DNA of 32,590 nt from positions 1-32,590 of the forward strand of contig JAGXLI010000017.1 of assembly GCA_018334755.1 (NCBI GenBank), given 5' to 3'. The notes under the pieces are model-generated. The model saw nothing but the letters and a program-made list of their open reading frames with translations, did no database searches and was not told where the DNA came from. The translations under genes and the position numbers were made by a program. Source of the DNA: Thermoplasmatota archaeon (lineage in GTDB: Archaea > Thermoplasmatota > Thermoplasmata > Halarchaeoplasmatales > Halarchaeoplasmataceae). The first letter of the stretch is position 1. Every line of letters starts with the position of its first letter. Positions 16,496 through 25,504 of the stretch are shown here, in pieces.

Positions 16496-17923
16496 ATGAA
16501 TCTCCCCATTATAATACTGTTCCTTGAGGCCATATTGGCCTATCTATTGGTCTTAGGAGTTCACTCGATTCGCCACCGGACAGGTCTAGGTCCCTTCTAT
16601 GCGTTATTAGGTGGCCTCACCGCTATAATGGCATGGACTACAGACGCAGGGATCATAGTGGAAGCCTATGGTATAACTTTCATGGTCGGTTCTACGGTTT
16701 TCTATTCTTCTATCCTACTTGGAGCTTTCGTCCTGTATGTTTTTGATGGTCCTCATTCTACTCGTATCGCGATCTTCACAATAGCTGGAATCTCTGTTTT
16801 AACACCGCTTGTCGCTGCTGTATTACACTTTCACATGGGCCTATCTAGCGAGCTGTTCATATCTTCTATCCCAGAACCCAGTTTGAGGGTCAACACCGCG
16901 TCAGTATTAACCACTATAGTTGATCTGCTTTTCTTAGCCATAGCATGGGAATTTTTGGGGAAAATAAAAGCGAATTTGAACTATTGGGTAAGAGCGTACT
17001 TAACCCTCGTAGGTGTTATGTTGGTAGATGTCTTTCTCTTTAACACGGCCGCATTTCTAGGAACACCACAATACCTAGATATCATGCAGGGTACTTTGGT
17101 GACCCGTTTGATCATCTCCCTTTTCGCCTTTCCCTTCCTCTATGCGTACATAAGATTCCAGAATCTAAAAGAAGGGGTCTCTATACAGAACAGACCTGTA
17201 CTCTCGATCTTGAAGAAGGTCGAGAGATTCCGTAAGGAGAATAAACGCCTCAAAGAAGAGATCCAACGTCGAAAGGAGGCTGAGGACAGAGAGGAGTTCC
17301 TACATTCCCTTCTAAGGCACGACGTCAGGAACAAATCACAGATCGTTCAAGGGTATCTACAACTTATTAACAACGCTGAGCTACCAGATAAGGTGAAAAA
17401 TTATATCGAGAAGGCTGAAAAAGCTAATAAAGATGGAGTCGAGATCATCGAGAAAGTAAGAAAACTCCGAAAAATTAGTAAAGAGAAAGAAATCGATGAG
17501 ATGGAAATATCTTCTATATTGGATCAAGCTTTGTCAGAATATAGGGCTCAATTGAAAGAAACTGGTATCGATCTAGAAGTTCAAACGTGTGATTGTCTGA
17601 TCAAGGGAGGTCCATTGTTGGAAGAGTTATTCTCTAACTTAGTTGAAAATTCGATTAAACATTCAGGCTGTGATGAGATAAAGATCCAAAGTCAGATTGA
17701 GCAGGATGAGTGTGTTATAACCGTCGAAGATGACGGAAAAGGGATCCCCGACGATCTGAAGGAGAAGGTGTTCGAGAAAGGGTACAAAAATAAAGATACT
17801 GGTGGATCGGGATTGGGTATGTTCTTGGCCAAGCAGATAGTCGAAAACTATGATGGAAGTATCGAATTAGAAGATTCGGAGCAGGGAGGAGCAAGATTTA
17901 TTGTGAGTTTGAAAAAAGCATGA
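16496..17923 (+). CDS. Membrane sensor histidine kinase
   Basis: 475 residues. The N-terminal ~220 residues are a multi-pass membrane domain of about seven helices with few extracellular residues. A coiled-coil linker (~238-268) leads to the kinase. The H box is LLRHDVRNKSQIVQGY, with phosphoacceptor H275 in the HDxxN form common in haloarchaeal and other euryarchaeal kinases. The N box is LVENSIKHSG, and G boxes are DDGKGIPDDL and GGSGLGMFLAKQIVE, all intact. No response regulator or PAS domain is present nearby, so it is an orphan kinase. The TTDAGIIVEAYG segment in the sensor faintly recalls VUT-type transporters; the signal sensed is unknown. AAGGCAAGG precedes the ATG. Confidence 0.9.
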   Translation: MNLPIIILFLEAILAYLLVLGVHSIRHRTGLGPFYALLGGLTAIMAWTTDAGIIVEAYGITFMVGSTVFYSSILLGAFVLYVFDGPHSTRIAIFTIAGISVLTPLVAAVLHFHMGLSSELFISSIPEPSLRVNTASVLTTIVDLLFLAIAWEFLGKIKANLNYWVRAYLTLVGVMLVDVFLFNTAAFLGTPQYLDIMQGTLVTRLIISLFAFPFLYAYIRFQNLKEGVSIQNRPVLSILKKVERFRKENKRLKEEIQRRKEAEDREEFLHSLLRHDVRNKSQIVQGYLQLINNAELPDKVKNYIEKAEKANKDGVEIIEKVRKLRKISKEKEIDEMEISSILDQALSEYRAQLKETGIDLEVQTCDCLIKGGPLLEELFSNLVENSIKHSGCDEIKIQSQIEQDECVITVEDDGKGIPDDLKEKVFEKGYKNKDTGGSGLGMFLAKQIVENYDGSIELEDSEQGGARFIVSLKKA

Positions 17924-18033
17924 GGGGGGGATGAAGATGTTAGGGATCCTTTCTGAAATTTGATCCTCGAATATATGATCTGTAGTATCTAAAGATTACA
18001 CATACAACTTCGGCTTTGATATCGTCAAGCTAA

Positions 18034-18042
18034 ACTATATGT
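18034..18042 (+). promoter_or_regulatory. TATA-like box for cca
   Basis: ACTATATGT is centred 31 bases before the ATG at 18069, consistent with a leaderless message. The 145 bp between the kinase and cca hold nothing else convincing; only a 10-codon frame at 17931 follows the kinase. Confidence 0.4.
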
Positions 18043-18068
18043 AAAAGCTTCCGTAATGTGCGGATAAG

Positions 18069-19394
18069 ATGAGTGCAAAGCTAAAGCAGATCGAAGAGAA
18101 AGTACTAGATCAAGTAAAACCCAACGCTGAAAAGAGAGAGGAGATCGAGCGGGTGAGCGAAGAACTTCTTGAAGCTATAGAAGAGCATCTTGAACCCTCT
18201 GAAAAACCTAGGTTGGTCGGTTCCGTATCTAAAGGCACTTTTTTGAACGATCCTGATATAGATATATTCGTCAAATTTCCAATCTCGACGGCAAAAGATG
18301 AGATGGAAAAGAAGATTTTGGATCTGGGAGAAGAAATACTGGAGGAGACGGAGGAAAGGTACGCCGAACATCCCTATATCCACGGCACCTTTCAAGGCTT
18401 CAAAGCCGACATCGTGCCCTGTTACGACATAGAAGAGATTTCACAGATGAAGTCGGCGGTAGACCGAACTCCTTTCCATACAGATTACGTGGGAGAAAAT
18501 TTGTCTTCTGAACAGAGAGACGAGGCGATCCTGCTGAAAGCTTATCTGAAAGGCATAGATGCTTACGGCGCCGAGGCGAAAGTATGGGGGTTTTCCGGCT
18601 ATCTCTGCGAACTGCTGATACTCCATTACGGTTCCTTCGAAAACGTGCTTAAAAATGCGAAGGACTGGAGACCTAAAAAAATTTTAGAGATGGTGGAGGG
18701 AGAGAGAAGCTTTGAAGACCCTCTCGTCGTGATAGACCCTGTAGACCCAGAAAGGAACGTGGCTTCACCGGTATCCCTTGAAAAATTTGCACTCTTTGTA
18801 CTATCTTCAAAGATGTTCCTGAAGGAACCTAAGCTTAGATTCTTCTTTCCGAATGGACTGGAAGAGAAGAGCGCTGAAACTTTATCAGAAATCTTAGAAG
18901 AGAGAAGTACCGATCTGGTCGGATGGAGGTTTCCGAAGCCGGATATAGTCCAGGATAATCTTTATCCGCAGGTGCAGAGGTGCATCAAAAAATTCAAACA
19001 GCACCTGATTAGAAAAGACTTCGAGATACTCCATTCCGATTATTTCGTCAAAGATGAGGTAGTTCTACTGATCTTCGAAGTAGAATACGCCGAACTTTCA
19101 AAGATTAAAAAACATCGAGGGCCTCCGGTCTGGATAGATAATACGGAGGAATTCATCGCCAAGTACGGCGAAGATGCGTATCTGGAAGGAGAAAGAAGTT
19201 GGGTGGACAGAGAAAGAAAAAACTCCAGTGTAAAAGATGCCATGAGACAGATAATGAAGGAAGTCGACCTGGGAAGCGCCATAAACCCGATGCTTGAAGA
19301 GAAGGGTGAATTTTTAGCTGACGAGCAGTGGATCGAAGAAGAAAAAAGAGCCCTCAACAAATTCTTAGACAAAAAATTCCCGTGGGAGCACTGA
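18069..19394 (+). CDS. cca: CCA-adding enzyme (tRNA nucleotidyltransferase, archaeal class I)
   Basis: 441 residues, the usual archaeal length. The nucleotidyltransferase core is GSVSKGTFLNDPDIDIF (51-67), with GS and the two metal-binding acids D63 and D65; the third, D114, is in FKADIVPCYD. The tRNA-recognition parts follow: AKVWGFSGYLCELLILHYGSF and VVIDPVDPERNVASPVS. The enzyme builds or repairs the 3' CCA of tRNAs without a template, using CTP and ATP. It stands alone, and its stop is 8 bases from the convergent rpe stop. Confidence 0.95.
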   Translation: MSAKLKQIEEKVLDQVKPNAEKREEIERVSEELLEAIEEHLEPSEKPRLVGSVSKGTFLNDPDIDIFVKFPISTAKDEMEKKILDLGEEILEETEERYAEHPYIHGTFQGFKADIVPCYDIEEISQMKSAVDRTPFHTDYVGENLSSEQRDEAILLKAYLKGIDAYGAEAKVWGFSGYLCELLILHYGSFENVLKNAKDWRPKKILEMVEGERSFEDPLVVIDPVDPERNVASPVSLEKFALFVLSSKMFLKEPKLRFFFPNGLEEKSAETLSEILEERSTDLVGWRFPKPDIVQDNLYPQVQRCIKKFKQHLIRKDFEILHSDYFVKDEVVLLIFEVEYAELSKIKKHRGPPVWIDNTEEFIAKYGEDAYLEGERSWVDRERKNSSVKDAMRQIMKEVDLGSAINPMLEEKGEFLADEQWIEEEKRALNKFLDKKFPWEH

Positions 19395-19402
19395 ACAAAA
19401 GA

Positions 19403-20065
19403 CTACTTCACCGAATCTCTCAATTCTTTCAGATTTTTATCAACGTCGCCTTTGAAGACCGAGGAGCCAGATACTAAAACGTTAGATCCATTCTCTACCA
19501 CTTGGGGTGCGGTCTTCGGAGAGATGCCTCCGTCCACCGAGATATCTATATCTTTTTCAATCTCATCGACCGCTTCTCTCGCCTCTTTTATCTTAGGTAC
19601 CACTTCTTGCATGAAGCTCTGACCGCTAAAGCCCGGTTCGACCGTCATTATCAAGATCAGGTCTAGAGAGGGTAAGTACTCTCGAACAGCATCAAAAGGA
19701 GTGTCCGGCTTCAGACTCACACCGACTTGAACACCGCAATTTTCTATCTCCTCTATGACGCTCTTAGGGTCATCCACTGCTTCAGCATGAAAAGTGATGA
19801 TATCGGAACCGGCTTCGGCGAACTCTTCCGCGTACTTTTCAGGTTCGGAGATCATCAGGTGCGTATCGAAGACGTGATCGCTCTTTTCCCTGATGGACTT
19901 TATAACGCATGGTCCGAAAGTGATGTTGGGGACGAAATGACCGTCCATGACATCAAGATGAAGCCACTCGGTGCTCTTTACCGCCTTTATAGAATCTTCT
20001 AAACATGAAAAATCTGCCGATAGGATGGATGGAGCGATCTTTATTTTGTCTTTCCCGCTTCTCAT
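19403..20065 (-). CDS. rpe: Ribulose-phosphate 3-epimerase
   Basis: 220 residues from ATG 20065, the normal length. TIM-barrel epimerase: KIAPSILSADF, WLHLDVMDGHFVPNITFGP (metal His and Asp), DTHLMISEP, MTVEPGFSGQSF and the phosphate-binding end VDGGISPKTA/LVSGSSVFKG are all present. Interconverts ribulose-5-phosphate and xylulose-5-phosphate. The frame extends to a GTG at 20110, but that would overlap the glycosyltransferase by 28 bases and add 15 residues absent from the family; the ATG has GGTGTGA upstream and leaves a 17-base gap. Second gene of a two-gene operon. Confidence 0.95.
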   Translation of the reverse strand: MRSGKDKIKIAPSILSADFSCLEDSIKAVKSTEWLHLDVMDGHFVPNITFGPCVIKSIREKSDHVFDTHLMISEPEKYAEEFAEAGSDIITFHAEAVDDPKSVIEEIENCGVQVGVSLKPDTPFDAVREYLPSLDLILIMTVEPGFSGQSFMQEVVPKIKEAREAVDEIEKDIDISVDGGISPKTAPQVVENGSNVLVSGSSVFKGDVDKNLKELRDSVK

Positions 20066-20082
20066 GATATTCACACCGATCT

Positions 20083-20757
20083 TCAAACCAATCCCAATCT
20101 TTTCTTCCACAGGAAAAATAAGTTCTTAAATCCGTCCTTCCAGGATCGTATCTTCGCTTCGCCTTTCCTCTGGCTGTACTCGATAGGGACTTCGTCGAAC
20201 TTGACTCCCTTCCTTATAGCTTCGATCTTTATCTCCTCTGAAAAGGGCATGCCGTCGCTCGTAACATTAAGGTGCCTTAGGGCGGATTTCTTGAAGACCC
20301 ACATCCCGGACTGAGAATCGTTTACTTTTGTTCTAAAGAGAAGATTCATCGTGGCTTTCAGCATCCAGTTCCCGAACCGGTGCTTCATCCCCATAACGTC
20401 TGATGAAACGTTAGAGAGCCTATCAGTGCTTACGAACTCGTAACCTTCGTCCTCTATCATCACGACGATCTCGGGGATCTTCGAGGCTGGATAAGTACAA
20501 TCTGCGTCCAGAGTCGCTATTATGTCACCCTCGGCTTCCTCGAAGCCGGTCTTGTAGGCCCTTCCGTAACCTTTCCTGGGTTCCTCCACCACCCTGGCTC
20601 CCTTGGACCGTGCGATCTCTCTAGTCTTGTCCGTGGATTCCGTATCCACTATCAAAACTTCGTAATCCCTTCCGGAGAGAGCCTCGTTTATCTCGTCCAT
20701 CACCTCTCCGATGGACTCCTCTTCGTTCATGGTAGGGATGACAACGGATATCTTCAT
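20083..20757 (-). CDS. Family 2 glycosyltransferase (polyprenyl-phosphate sugar transferase type)
   Basis: 224 residues from the chosen ATG, beginning MKISVVIPTMNEEESIGEV, the standard GT2 start. The GT-A fold shows VDTESTDKTREIA, then TLDADCTYP carrying the DxD nucleotide-sugar/metal motif, then SQSGMWVFKK and EEIKIEAIRKG. No membrane helices follow the catalytic domain, as in soluble DPM1-type dolichol-phosphate sugar transferases, so it probably charges a lipid carrier for N-glycan or surface-polysaccharide synthesis. Donor sugar unknown. The frame opens 40 codons upstream, but a TATA box at 20783-20792 lies inside that extension and is 30 bases from the ATG. Confidence 0.88.
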   Translation of the reverse strand: MKISVVIPTMNEEESIGEVMDEINEALSGRDYEVLIVDTESTDKTREIARSKGARVVEEPRKGYGRAYKTGFEEAEGDIIATLDADCTYPASKIPEIVVMIEDEGYEFVSTDRLSNVSSDVMGMKHRFGNWMLKATMNLLFRTKVNDSQSGMWVFKKSALRHLNVTSDGMPFSEEIKIEAIRKGVKFDEVPIEYSQRKGEAKIRSWKDGFKNLFFLWKKRLGLV

Positions 20758-20782
20758 AACAGGAAAGGACAAAGGGAGGCCC

Positions 20783-20792
20783 TTTATAATAA
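20783..20792 (-). promoter_or_regulatory. TATA box for the glycosyltransferase-rpe operon
   Basis: TTATTATAAA on the minus strand, about 30 bases before ATG 20757, fixes the start of a leaderless transcript and excludes the longer reading frame. Confidence 0.6.
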
Positions 20793-20923
20793 TTTCCTCC
20801 CTGAAGGTTTTCACTTTTATGGATCGTTCAGCGACTTTTCTTTGATCTATCACGAAGCTTTTTGACAATAAATACAAATAACTTGTTCTATTTACCGAAT
20901 TGTATCAGGACGTGTTCAACATG

Positions 20924-21003
20924 CTCATGATGGCGCCAGAAGCGGCAAAACTTTCTCAGAATATAAAAAATGTTAAAGAGGCTATGAGTCGATCGATGGA
21001 AAA
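20924..21003 (+). repeat. Degenerate copy of the aminotransferase 5' coding region
   Basis: CTCATGATG (20924) and GTTAAAGAGGCTATGAGTCG (20972-20991) recur in the same order and frame within the gene as CTCATGATG (21026) and GTTAGAGAAGCTATGAGTCG (21065-21084). The interval is 48 bases in one copy and 39 in the other. The upstream copy encodes MMAPEA...VKEAMSR against MMTPGP...VREAMSR in the enzyme. It now contains the probable promoter of the gene. Confidence 0.6.
20961..20970 (+). promoter_or_regulatory. TATA box for the class V aminotransferase
   Basis: ATATAAAAAA is centred about 30 bases before ATG 20996, the start adopted here. It lies inside the degenerate duplicated segment. Confidence 0.5.
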
Positions 21004-22087
21004 GTTGAGTGATGACAAAGACCTTCTCATGATGACCCCTGGGCCGACCGAGGTCCCGCCTCCTGTTAGAGAAGCTATGAGTCGACCGGTAGAGAACCCG
21101 TATGTCCAGGAAGAATTTTCTGAATTTTATCATTCTTTAGAGGACAAACTTCAAGAACTTTACGGCACCGAAGACGACGTTATCATACTGGGTGGGGAAG
21201 GGATATTGGGCCTTGAAGCCAGCATAGCTTCTTTGATAGAAAAAGGAGACAAAGTCCTATGCATCTCTAACGGGATTTTCGGCGATGGCTTTGCTGACTT
21301 CGTAGAAAGTTACGGCGGAGAACCGGTCGTCTGTGACTTCCAGCCCGATAAACCTCTGAATATAAAGAAAATCAAAGAAGTCGTAGAGCAGCACGATTTC
21401 AAACTGGCCACGATGGTCCACTGTGAGACACCAACGGGTATGTTGAATCCGATAGAAAAGGTCCTTGAAATTTTGAAGGAAGAAGATATGATAACCGTTG
21501 TGGATGCTGTATCTTCCCTGGGAGGGACGCCGATACCCATGGAAGATGTAGACATCTGCATAGGCGGATCCCAAAAATGTCTCAGCTCACCTCCAGGATT
21601 GACCGCCCTCTCAGTGAGCGAAGATGCCTGGGAGATCATCATGGAAAAAGAGGACCATCATTTCTACACCAGTCTTAAAGGTTGGAAAGAAGATTGGCTC
21701 GAACAGGGTCGTTTTCCATACACCCCTTCGGTATCAAACCTTTACGCCCTTGACGAGTCAGTAGATTCGATCTTGAGAGAGGGAAAAGAGTACGTTTATA
21801 TCCGTCATGAAGAGATCTCTAGCCAGTGTAGAGAAAGGGGTAAGCAGATCGGTCTCGAGTTCTTCCCTGAGACGGAAAAACTTTGTTCTCCTACGGTGAC
21901 CGCTTTCAAAGTTGACGGCGAAGCAGACAGGATCCAGAAGGAGGTAAGAGAGAAACATGATATACTGTTGGCCACTGGTTTCGGTGATCTAAAAGAGGAC
22001 ATAATCCGGGTCGGACACATGGGATACAATGCCGAGGAGAGTAAAGTCAAAAGAACCATGGATGCACTGGAGGACGTCATCGGTTAA
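20996..22087 (+). CDS. Class V aminotransferase (alanine/serine-glyoxylate type)
   Basis: 363 residues from ATG 20996. The N terminus MMTPGPTEVPPPVREAMSRP is the phosphate/substrate-binding opening of alanine-glyoxylate and serine-pyruvate aminotransferases. ILGGEGILGLEA, VHCETPTG, VDAVSSLGG (D170, pyridine-N contact) and CIGGSQKCLSSPPGL with PLP lysine K194 follow, and the C-terminal domain ends with VGHMGY. Likely transaminates glyoxylate/pyruvate with serine or alanine; with gcvP nearby it may feed glycine-serine metabolism, but phosphoserine or another donor is possible. The frame is open upstream to a TTG at 20900 (and ATG 20921), which would add a partly duplicated N terminus. Confidence 0.9.
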   Translation: MEKLSDDKDLLMMTPGPTEVPPPVREAMSRPVENPYVQEEFSEFYHSLEDKLQELYGTEDDVIILGGEGILGLEASIASLIEKGDKVLCISNGIFGDGFADFVESYGGEPVVCDFQPDKPLNIKKIKEVVEQHDFKLATMVHCETPTGMLNPIEKVLEILKEEDMITVVDAVSSLGGTPIPMEDVDICIGGSQKCLSSPPGLTALSVSEDAWEIIMEKEDHHFYTSLKGWKEDWLEQGRFPYTPSVSNLYALDESVDSILREGKEYVYIRHEEISSQCRERGKQIGLEFFPETEKLCSPTVTAFKVDGEADRIQKEVREKHDILLATGFGDLKEDIIRVGHMGYNAEESKVKRTMDALEDVIG

Positions 22088-22119
22088 AAGATAAATATTC
22101 CGACATAGTAACAGAAAAG

Positions 22120-22129
22120 TTTTAATTGT
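22120..22129 (+). promoter_or_regulatory. TATA box for the plus-strand MoxR operon
   Basis: TTTTAATTGT is centred about 28 bases before ATG 22152, which has no ribosome-binding site, so a leaderless start is likely. Confidence 0.5.
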
Positions 22130-22151
22130 AACGTACAACTTGATTTCTTAG

Positions 22152-24386
22152 ATGCTAGATTCAAGATATCTAAGCTCTGTGTTCGTGATCTTGATGATCC
22201 TACTGTCCACCTTGATTTTAAATACGGCTGTAGGTAGTCACGAGGATCCGGATAAGGCTGAGAAGGATGTTGGAGATCTTCTTGTGATGTTAAGCAACAC
22301 AAAAGAAGATATAGAGAGATCTTTAAAAGAGGGCTTATGGGTGAATTACACTTTAGAATGGAGAGAAAACGGTACGCTATCGGAAGATTATAGAGAGGAC
22401 CATCTTAACATCTCAAAGGAGATCGCGATAAATAGAGAAGAGGTGTTATCAAAACCTGATCTAGTATCGAGTGAAATCAAGGGCGTGGTCAACAGTTCTG
22501 ATTTTCTTGAGGATTATTATATTCCTTTCTATCTTCTTTCTTCGAATCTCACAAGGTACGCAACAAGACACCACTCACTGATATCCAATCTGACAAGAAT
22601 TACGCAGATCATCCAAGGAAGTTTGAACGAGTCTACACAGAAAGGAGAAGGTATCGGTGAGCTGTTCATCAATTCTCGTAATCACTTGGATCAGATGGAG
22701 GAGGAAATTTTACCGAAGATAGAAAAAAATAGAGAACGAATAGATGAAAATTTCTTCGATATAACTGAGTTGGATAGACTTATCGAAGATAATTACGATC
22801 TCATAGATGAGTATAGGAAAGAGCTAGAAAAATTAGTGGGGGATGTACCTTCTGCCTTAACGATATATGGGCCAGAAAAGGGTCATCCCGGGACTAGAGT
22901 GGATATACATGGATACTTCCTCCGTGAAGGAGAATTTGTTACCAATGCTACTGTTTCTCTTAATATCTCCACTGGTAATAACGAAACGATCAATATCTCT
23001 ACGTTTGAAGGATACTATGAATATACATATAATATTAGTTGGGGGCAGGAGATCGCCGAAGAAATAATCTTCTCGGCCATGGTCGATATCGATGGAGAAA
23101 AAATACGATCGAAAAACTTAACTGTAGATATAGATCCATACCCTTCCAGTATAGAATTGGAGAAAGAAAAAGACGCATATTATAATGAAACTATCGAAAT
23201 AGTTGGAGAATTTAAAACGGATGCCGACGTAAACGTTTCGGGGACAAAATTGAAAACGAGTTTTAACGAGACGATCACCATCAATGAAGAGGGATATTTT
23301 AATTTAAGTTATGGGTCGAGAGAATTTCGCTGGGGCGTTTCCGACTTGAGAGTGAATTATGATGGAGCAAAGTATCTGTTTAGCTTGAATCGGACAAAAT
23401 ATATGGAGTATCTTGATGAAGGGAGTATTGATCCTGAATTAAAAGGCGCATTTGAAGACGAAAGTTATGATGTTGAGGCTGATGCAAATCTTTCTGAAGA
23501 GGATGAAGGATGGTTTATCTCCGAGAATGAAACGAGAGAATACAGAATAGAAGTAGGTGATGAGAAGTTGACCATCTATGAGGCAGGAAACGAAACCATA
23601 TCACCTTCTTCAAGCGGAATAAGTTTTGAAGTCAGCATACCCACAGGAATAGTTGATCTTGATTATCCAAAAGTGATGAAAAAAACTGGGACCGATGAAT
23701 TTGCTTTGAACGGTAAACTCCTAAACGTCTCCTCCGGCGAAGGTATAGAGGGGCAGAATCTGAGTATAAGTCTGAATAGTGAGATGGTACGATCGGTCGA
23801 AACGGGAGACGGAGGAAATTTCACATTTGTCTTTTCCAAAGAACGCGAACTGCAGAGCGGTCAGCACGTACTGGACGTTCATTTCGAAGGGACTGAAAAG
23901 TTTAGAGAGGCGAGAAGCGAAGATATTCAGATCGAGGTGAAGGAAGAAGAACCATTTTGGAAGAGTTATACATTCATCGGTTCAATAGCGGTGCTTATTA
24001 CGGTCGTTTTGATCCTAGTGTATGTATTTACGGGTAAAGAGGAGGAGAAAAAGGAAGAAGAAGGTGTAGATGAGAAGGTGAGCGAACCTTCCCCGAAGAT
24101 ATCCGTACCGAGTGCGAATTCCGGTGAGGATATCCCAGAGACCTATCGAAATTTCTTGGATCTACTGCAGAGTTCTGGATTCATCGATTTTTCCAGAGGT
24201 AAGACCCATCAGGAACTCGAGCGTGAGATCAGTTCTCACCCGAAACTGAAGGAACTGGAAGACCATATCAGATACGTAACAGATCGATTCGAAAAGGTGC
24301 TCTTCACGGACAGAAGCATATCCTCTTCTGAGATCGAAGAGTTCAACTCGTCCATCTCCAAGTTGACCGAGGAGGTGTCGTCTTGA
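22152..24386 (+). CDS. Surface-exposed membrane protein with Ig-like domains and DUF4129-like tail
   Basis: 744 residues. An N-terminal hydrophobic signal/anchor (~7-27) is followed by a largely helical extracellular part (~30-235, coiled-coil-like at 180-235). Beta-rich repeats resembling Ig/CARDB-type modules follow (~240-330, 335-400, 515-590), with many N-x-S/T sequons. A transmembrane helix (~606-626) leads to a charged linker and a cytoplasmic domain of ~80 residues with the GKTHQELEREI...RFEKVLF pattern of DUF4129, which typically accompanies MoxR/DUF58/transglutaminase genes. First gene of an operon with DUF4350 and MoxR; stop and next start overlap as TTGA. Probably a cell-envelope protein; function unknown. 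Confidence 0.85.
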   Translation: MLDSRYLSSVFVILMILLSTLILNTAVGSHEDPDKAEKDVGDLLVMLSNTKEDIERSLKEGLWVNYTLEWRENGTLSEDYREDHLNISKEIAINREEVLSKPDLVSSEIKGVVNSSDFLEDYYIPFYLLSSNLTRYATRHHSLISNLTRITQIIQGSLNESTQKGEGIGELFINSRNHLDQMEEEILPKIEKNRERIDENFFDITELDRLIEDNYDLIDEYRKELEKLVGDVPSALTIYGPEKGHPGTRVDIHGYFLREGEFVTNATVSLNISTGNNETINISTFEGYYEYTYNISWGQEIAEEIIFSAMVDIDGEKIRSKNLTVDIDPYPSSIELEKEKDAYYNETIEIVGEFKTDADVNVSGTKLKTSFNETITINEEGYFNLSYGSREFRWGVSDLRVNYDGAKYLFSLNRTKYMEYLDEGSIDPELKGAFEDESYDVEADANLSEEDEGWFISENETREYRIEVGDEKLTIYEAGNETISPSSSGISFEVSIPTGIVDLDYPKVMKKTGTDEFALNGKLLNVSSGEGIEGQNLSISLNSEMVRSVETGDGGNFTFVFSKERELQSGQHVLDVHFEGTEKFREARSEDIQIEVKEEEPFWKSYTFIGSIAVLITVVLILVYVFTGKEEEKKEEEGVDEKVSEPSPKISVPSANSGEDIPETYRNFLDLLQSSGFIDFSRGKTHQELEREISSHPKLKELEDHIRYVTDRFEKVLFTDRSISSSEIEEFNSSISKLTEEVSS

Positions 24387-25504
24387 AGGAGGTTATGTAT
24401 AGAGTCACGGCTTATGTGATCGCTATCGCCGTGTTCTTTTTGATATTTTTTCTAGCGGTATCGGCACCTCTGGTGGTCAACGATAGTGACTTCAGTATCT
24501 ACAACCCCGGCTGGAACGGCTGCAGTGATCTGGCCGTCAGGACCCGCGAGATGGGGAGTTTTACATCCAATATCGAACTTGCAGAAGGGAAAAGAACTGA
24601 AGTTACCCAGAAAGAACTTACTGAATATGACGTAGAACCGGAAAAGACCGGGATGATGATCATAGGGCCCAGGCAGGAATTCAGCGGTGAAAGCAAGGGA
24701 TTTGTCCACGATTTTCTTCGAGACGGAGGAAAAGTAGTGTTAGCTGACGATCTCGGAAGCGGAAACTCACTTTTGGACGGACTCGATACTAATTCTTCCT
24801 TCCACTCCTCTCCCCTCTTAGATCTATCGTTTGAAAAGAAACCAAAGTTCGGGGTGGCCTACAACACGACTGAACATCACATCACCGATAATGTATCGCA
24901 GGTGATGCTCAACGAACCTACGGCTATCGATAAGGACGAAAATGCGACCACTCTCTTGACAAGTTCGAGGGCCTCCTGGCTGGACAAGAACGAAAATAGG
25001 ATGAAGGACGACGACGAATCCTTTAAACAGTATCCGTTGATCACCGTGGAAAGTTACGGTGAAGGAGAACTCATCTTGGTTTCGGACCCCAGTATCTTCA
25101 TCAATTCGATGTTGGATAAAAAGGATAATGGACCTTTGAGCGTTAACATATTGGATTACCTTTCCCAGGGAAGATCCAACCTGATATTCGACGAAAGTCA
25201 CAGGGAGATGAGTTTTGTCAACACGATCATATACACGGGAGAAGTTTCAAATCAGGTCGCCGGCGTTCTACTCCTGTTCTTCGGGATAGGCATAGGGGTA
25301 TATCACACCTGGACTGAGAGTGGAGATACTATTTTGAAGAAGTTGAAGCAATTTTTGTTCTATTTCATCGGTGAAGAAGAAGGGGATGAACCTATCGCAA
25401 AAGTGTTAAATAATCATCCCGATTGGGATAAAGATAAACTCGAGATGATAAACGACCGATTTGTCAAAGTCGATAAAGGAGATGAAGAATTTGGAGGATC
25501 ATGA
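24383..25504 (+). CDS. DUF4350-family membrane protein
   Basis: 373 residues from a TTG start: GGAGGTG lies 6 bases upstream and TTGA overlaps the previous stop. An N-terminal membrane helix (~9-29) is followed by an extracellular domain with GMMIIGPRQEF, LRDGGKVVLADDLGSGNSLL and, near 265, NLIFDESHRE. The IFDE.H motif is typical of DUF4350, a glutamine-amidotransferase-like domain lacking a clear catalytic Cys. A second helix (~290-308) precedes a cytoplasmic tail of ~60 residues. DUF4350 proteins are regular partners of MoxR ATPases, DUF58 and DUF4129. An internal ATG at 24395 is too close to its GGAGG to be preferred. Confidence 0.85.
   Translation: MKEVMYRVTAYVIAIAVFFLIFFLAVSAPLVVNDSDFSIYNPGWNGCSDLAVRTREMGSFTSNIELAEGKRTEVTQKELTEYDVEPEKTGMMIIGPRQEFSGESKGFVHDFLRDGGKVVLADDLGSGNSLLDGLDTNSSFHSSPLLDLSFEKKPKFGVAYNTTEHHITDNVSQVMLNEPTAIDKDENATTLLTSSRASWLDKNENRMKDDDESFKQYPLITVESYGEGELILVSDPSIFINSMLDKKDNGPLSVNILDYLSQGRSNLIFDESHREMSFVNTIIYTGEVSNQVAGVLLLFFGIGIGVYHTWTESGDTILKKLKQFLFYFIGEEEGDEPIAKVLNNHPDWDKDKLEMINDRFVKVDKGDEEFGGS

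Noticed and set aside
17931-17963. 10-codon frame (MKMLGILSEI) with a run of G residues as ribosome-binding site just after the histidine kinase stop
   Set aside because: Too short to support as a gene; there is no further coding signal before cca. Mentioned only as a possible relic.
18013-18030. Small hairpin GCTTTGA/TCAAGC upstream of cca
   Set aside because: Imperfect 6-bp stem of a size expected by chance; no T-tract and no conservation evidence.
20758-20877. 40-codon N-terminal extension of the glycosyltransferase
   Set aside because: A well-placed TATA box lies inside it, and GT2 enzymes begin at the MKISVVIPTMNEEES motif.
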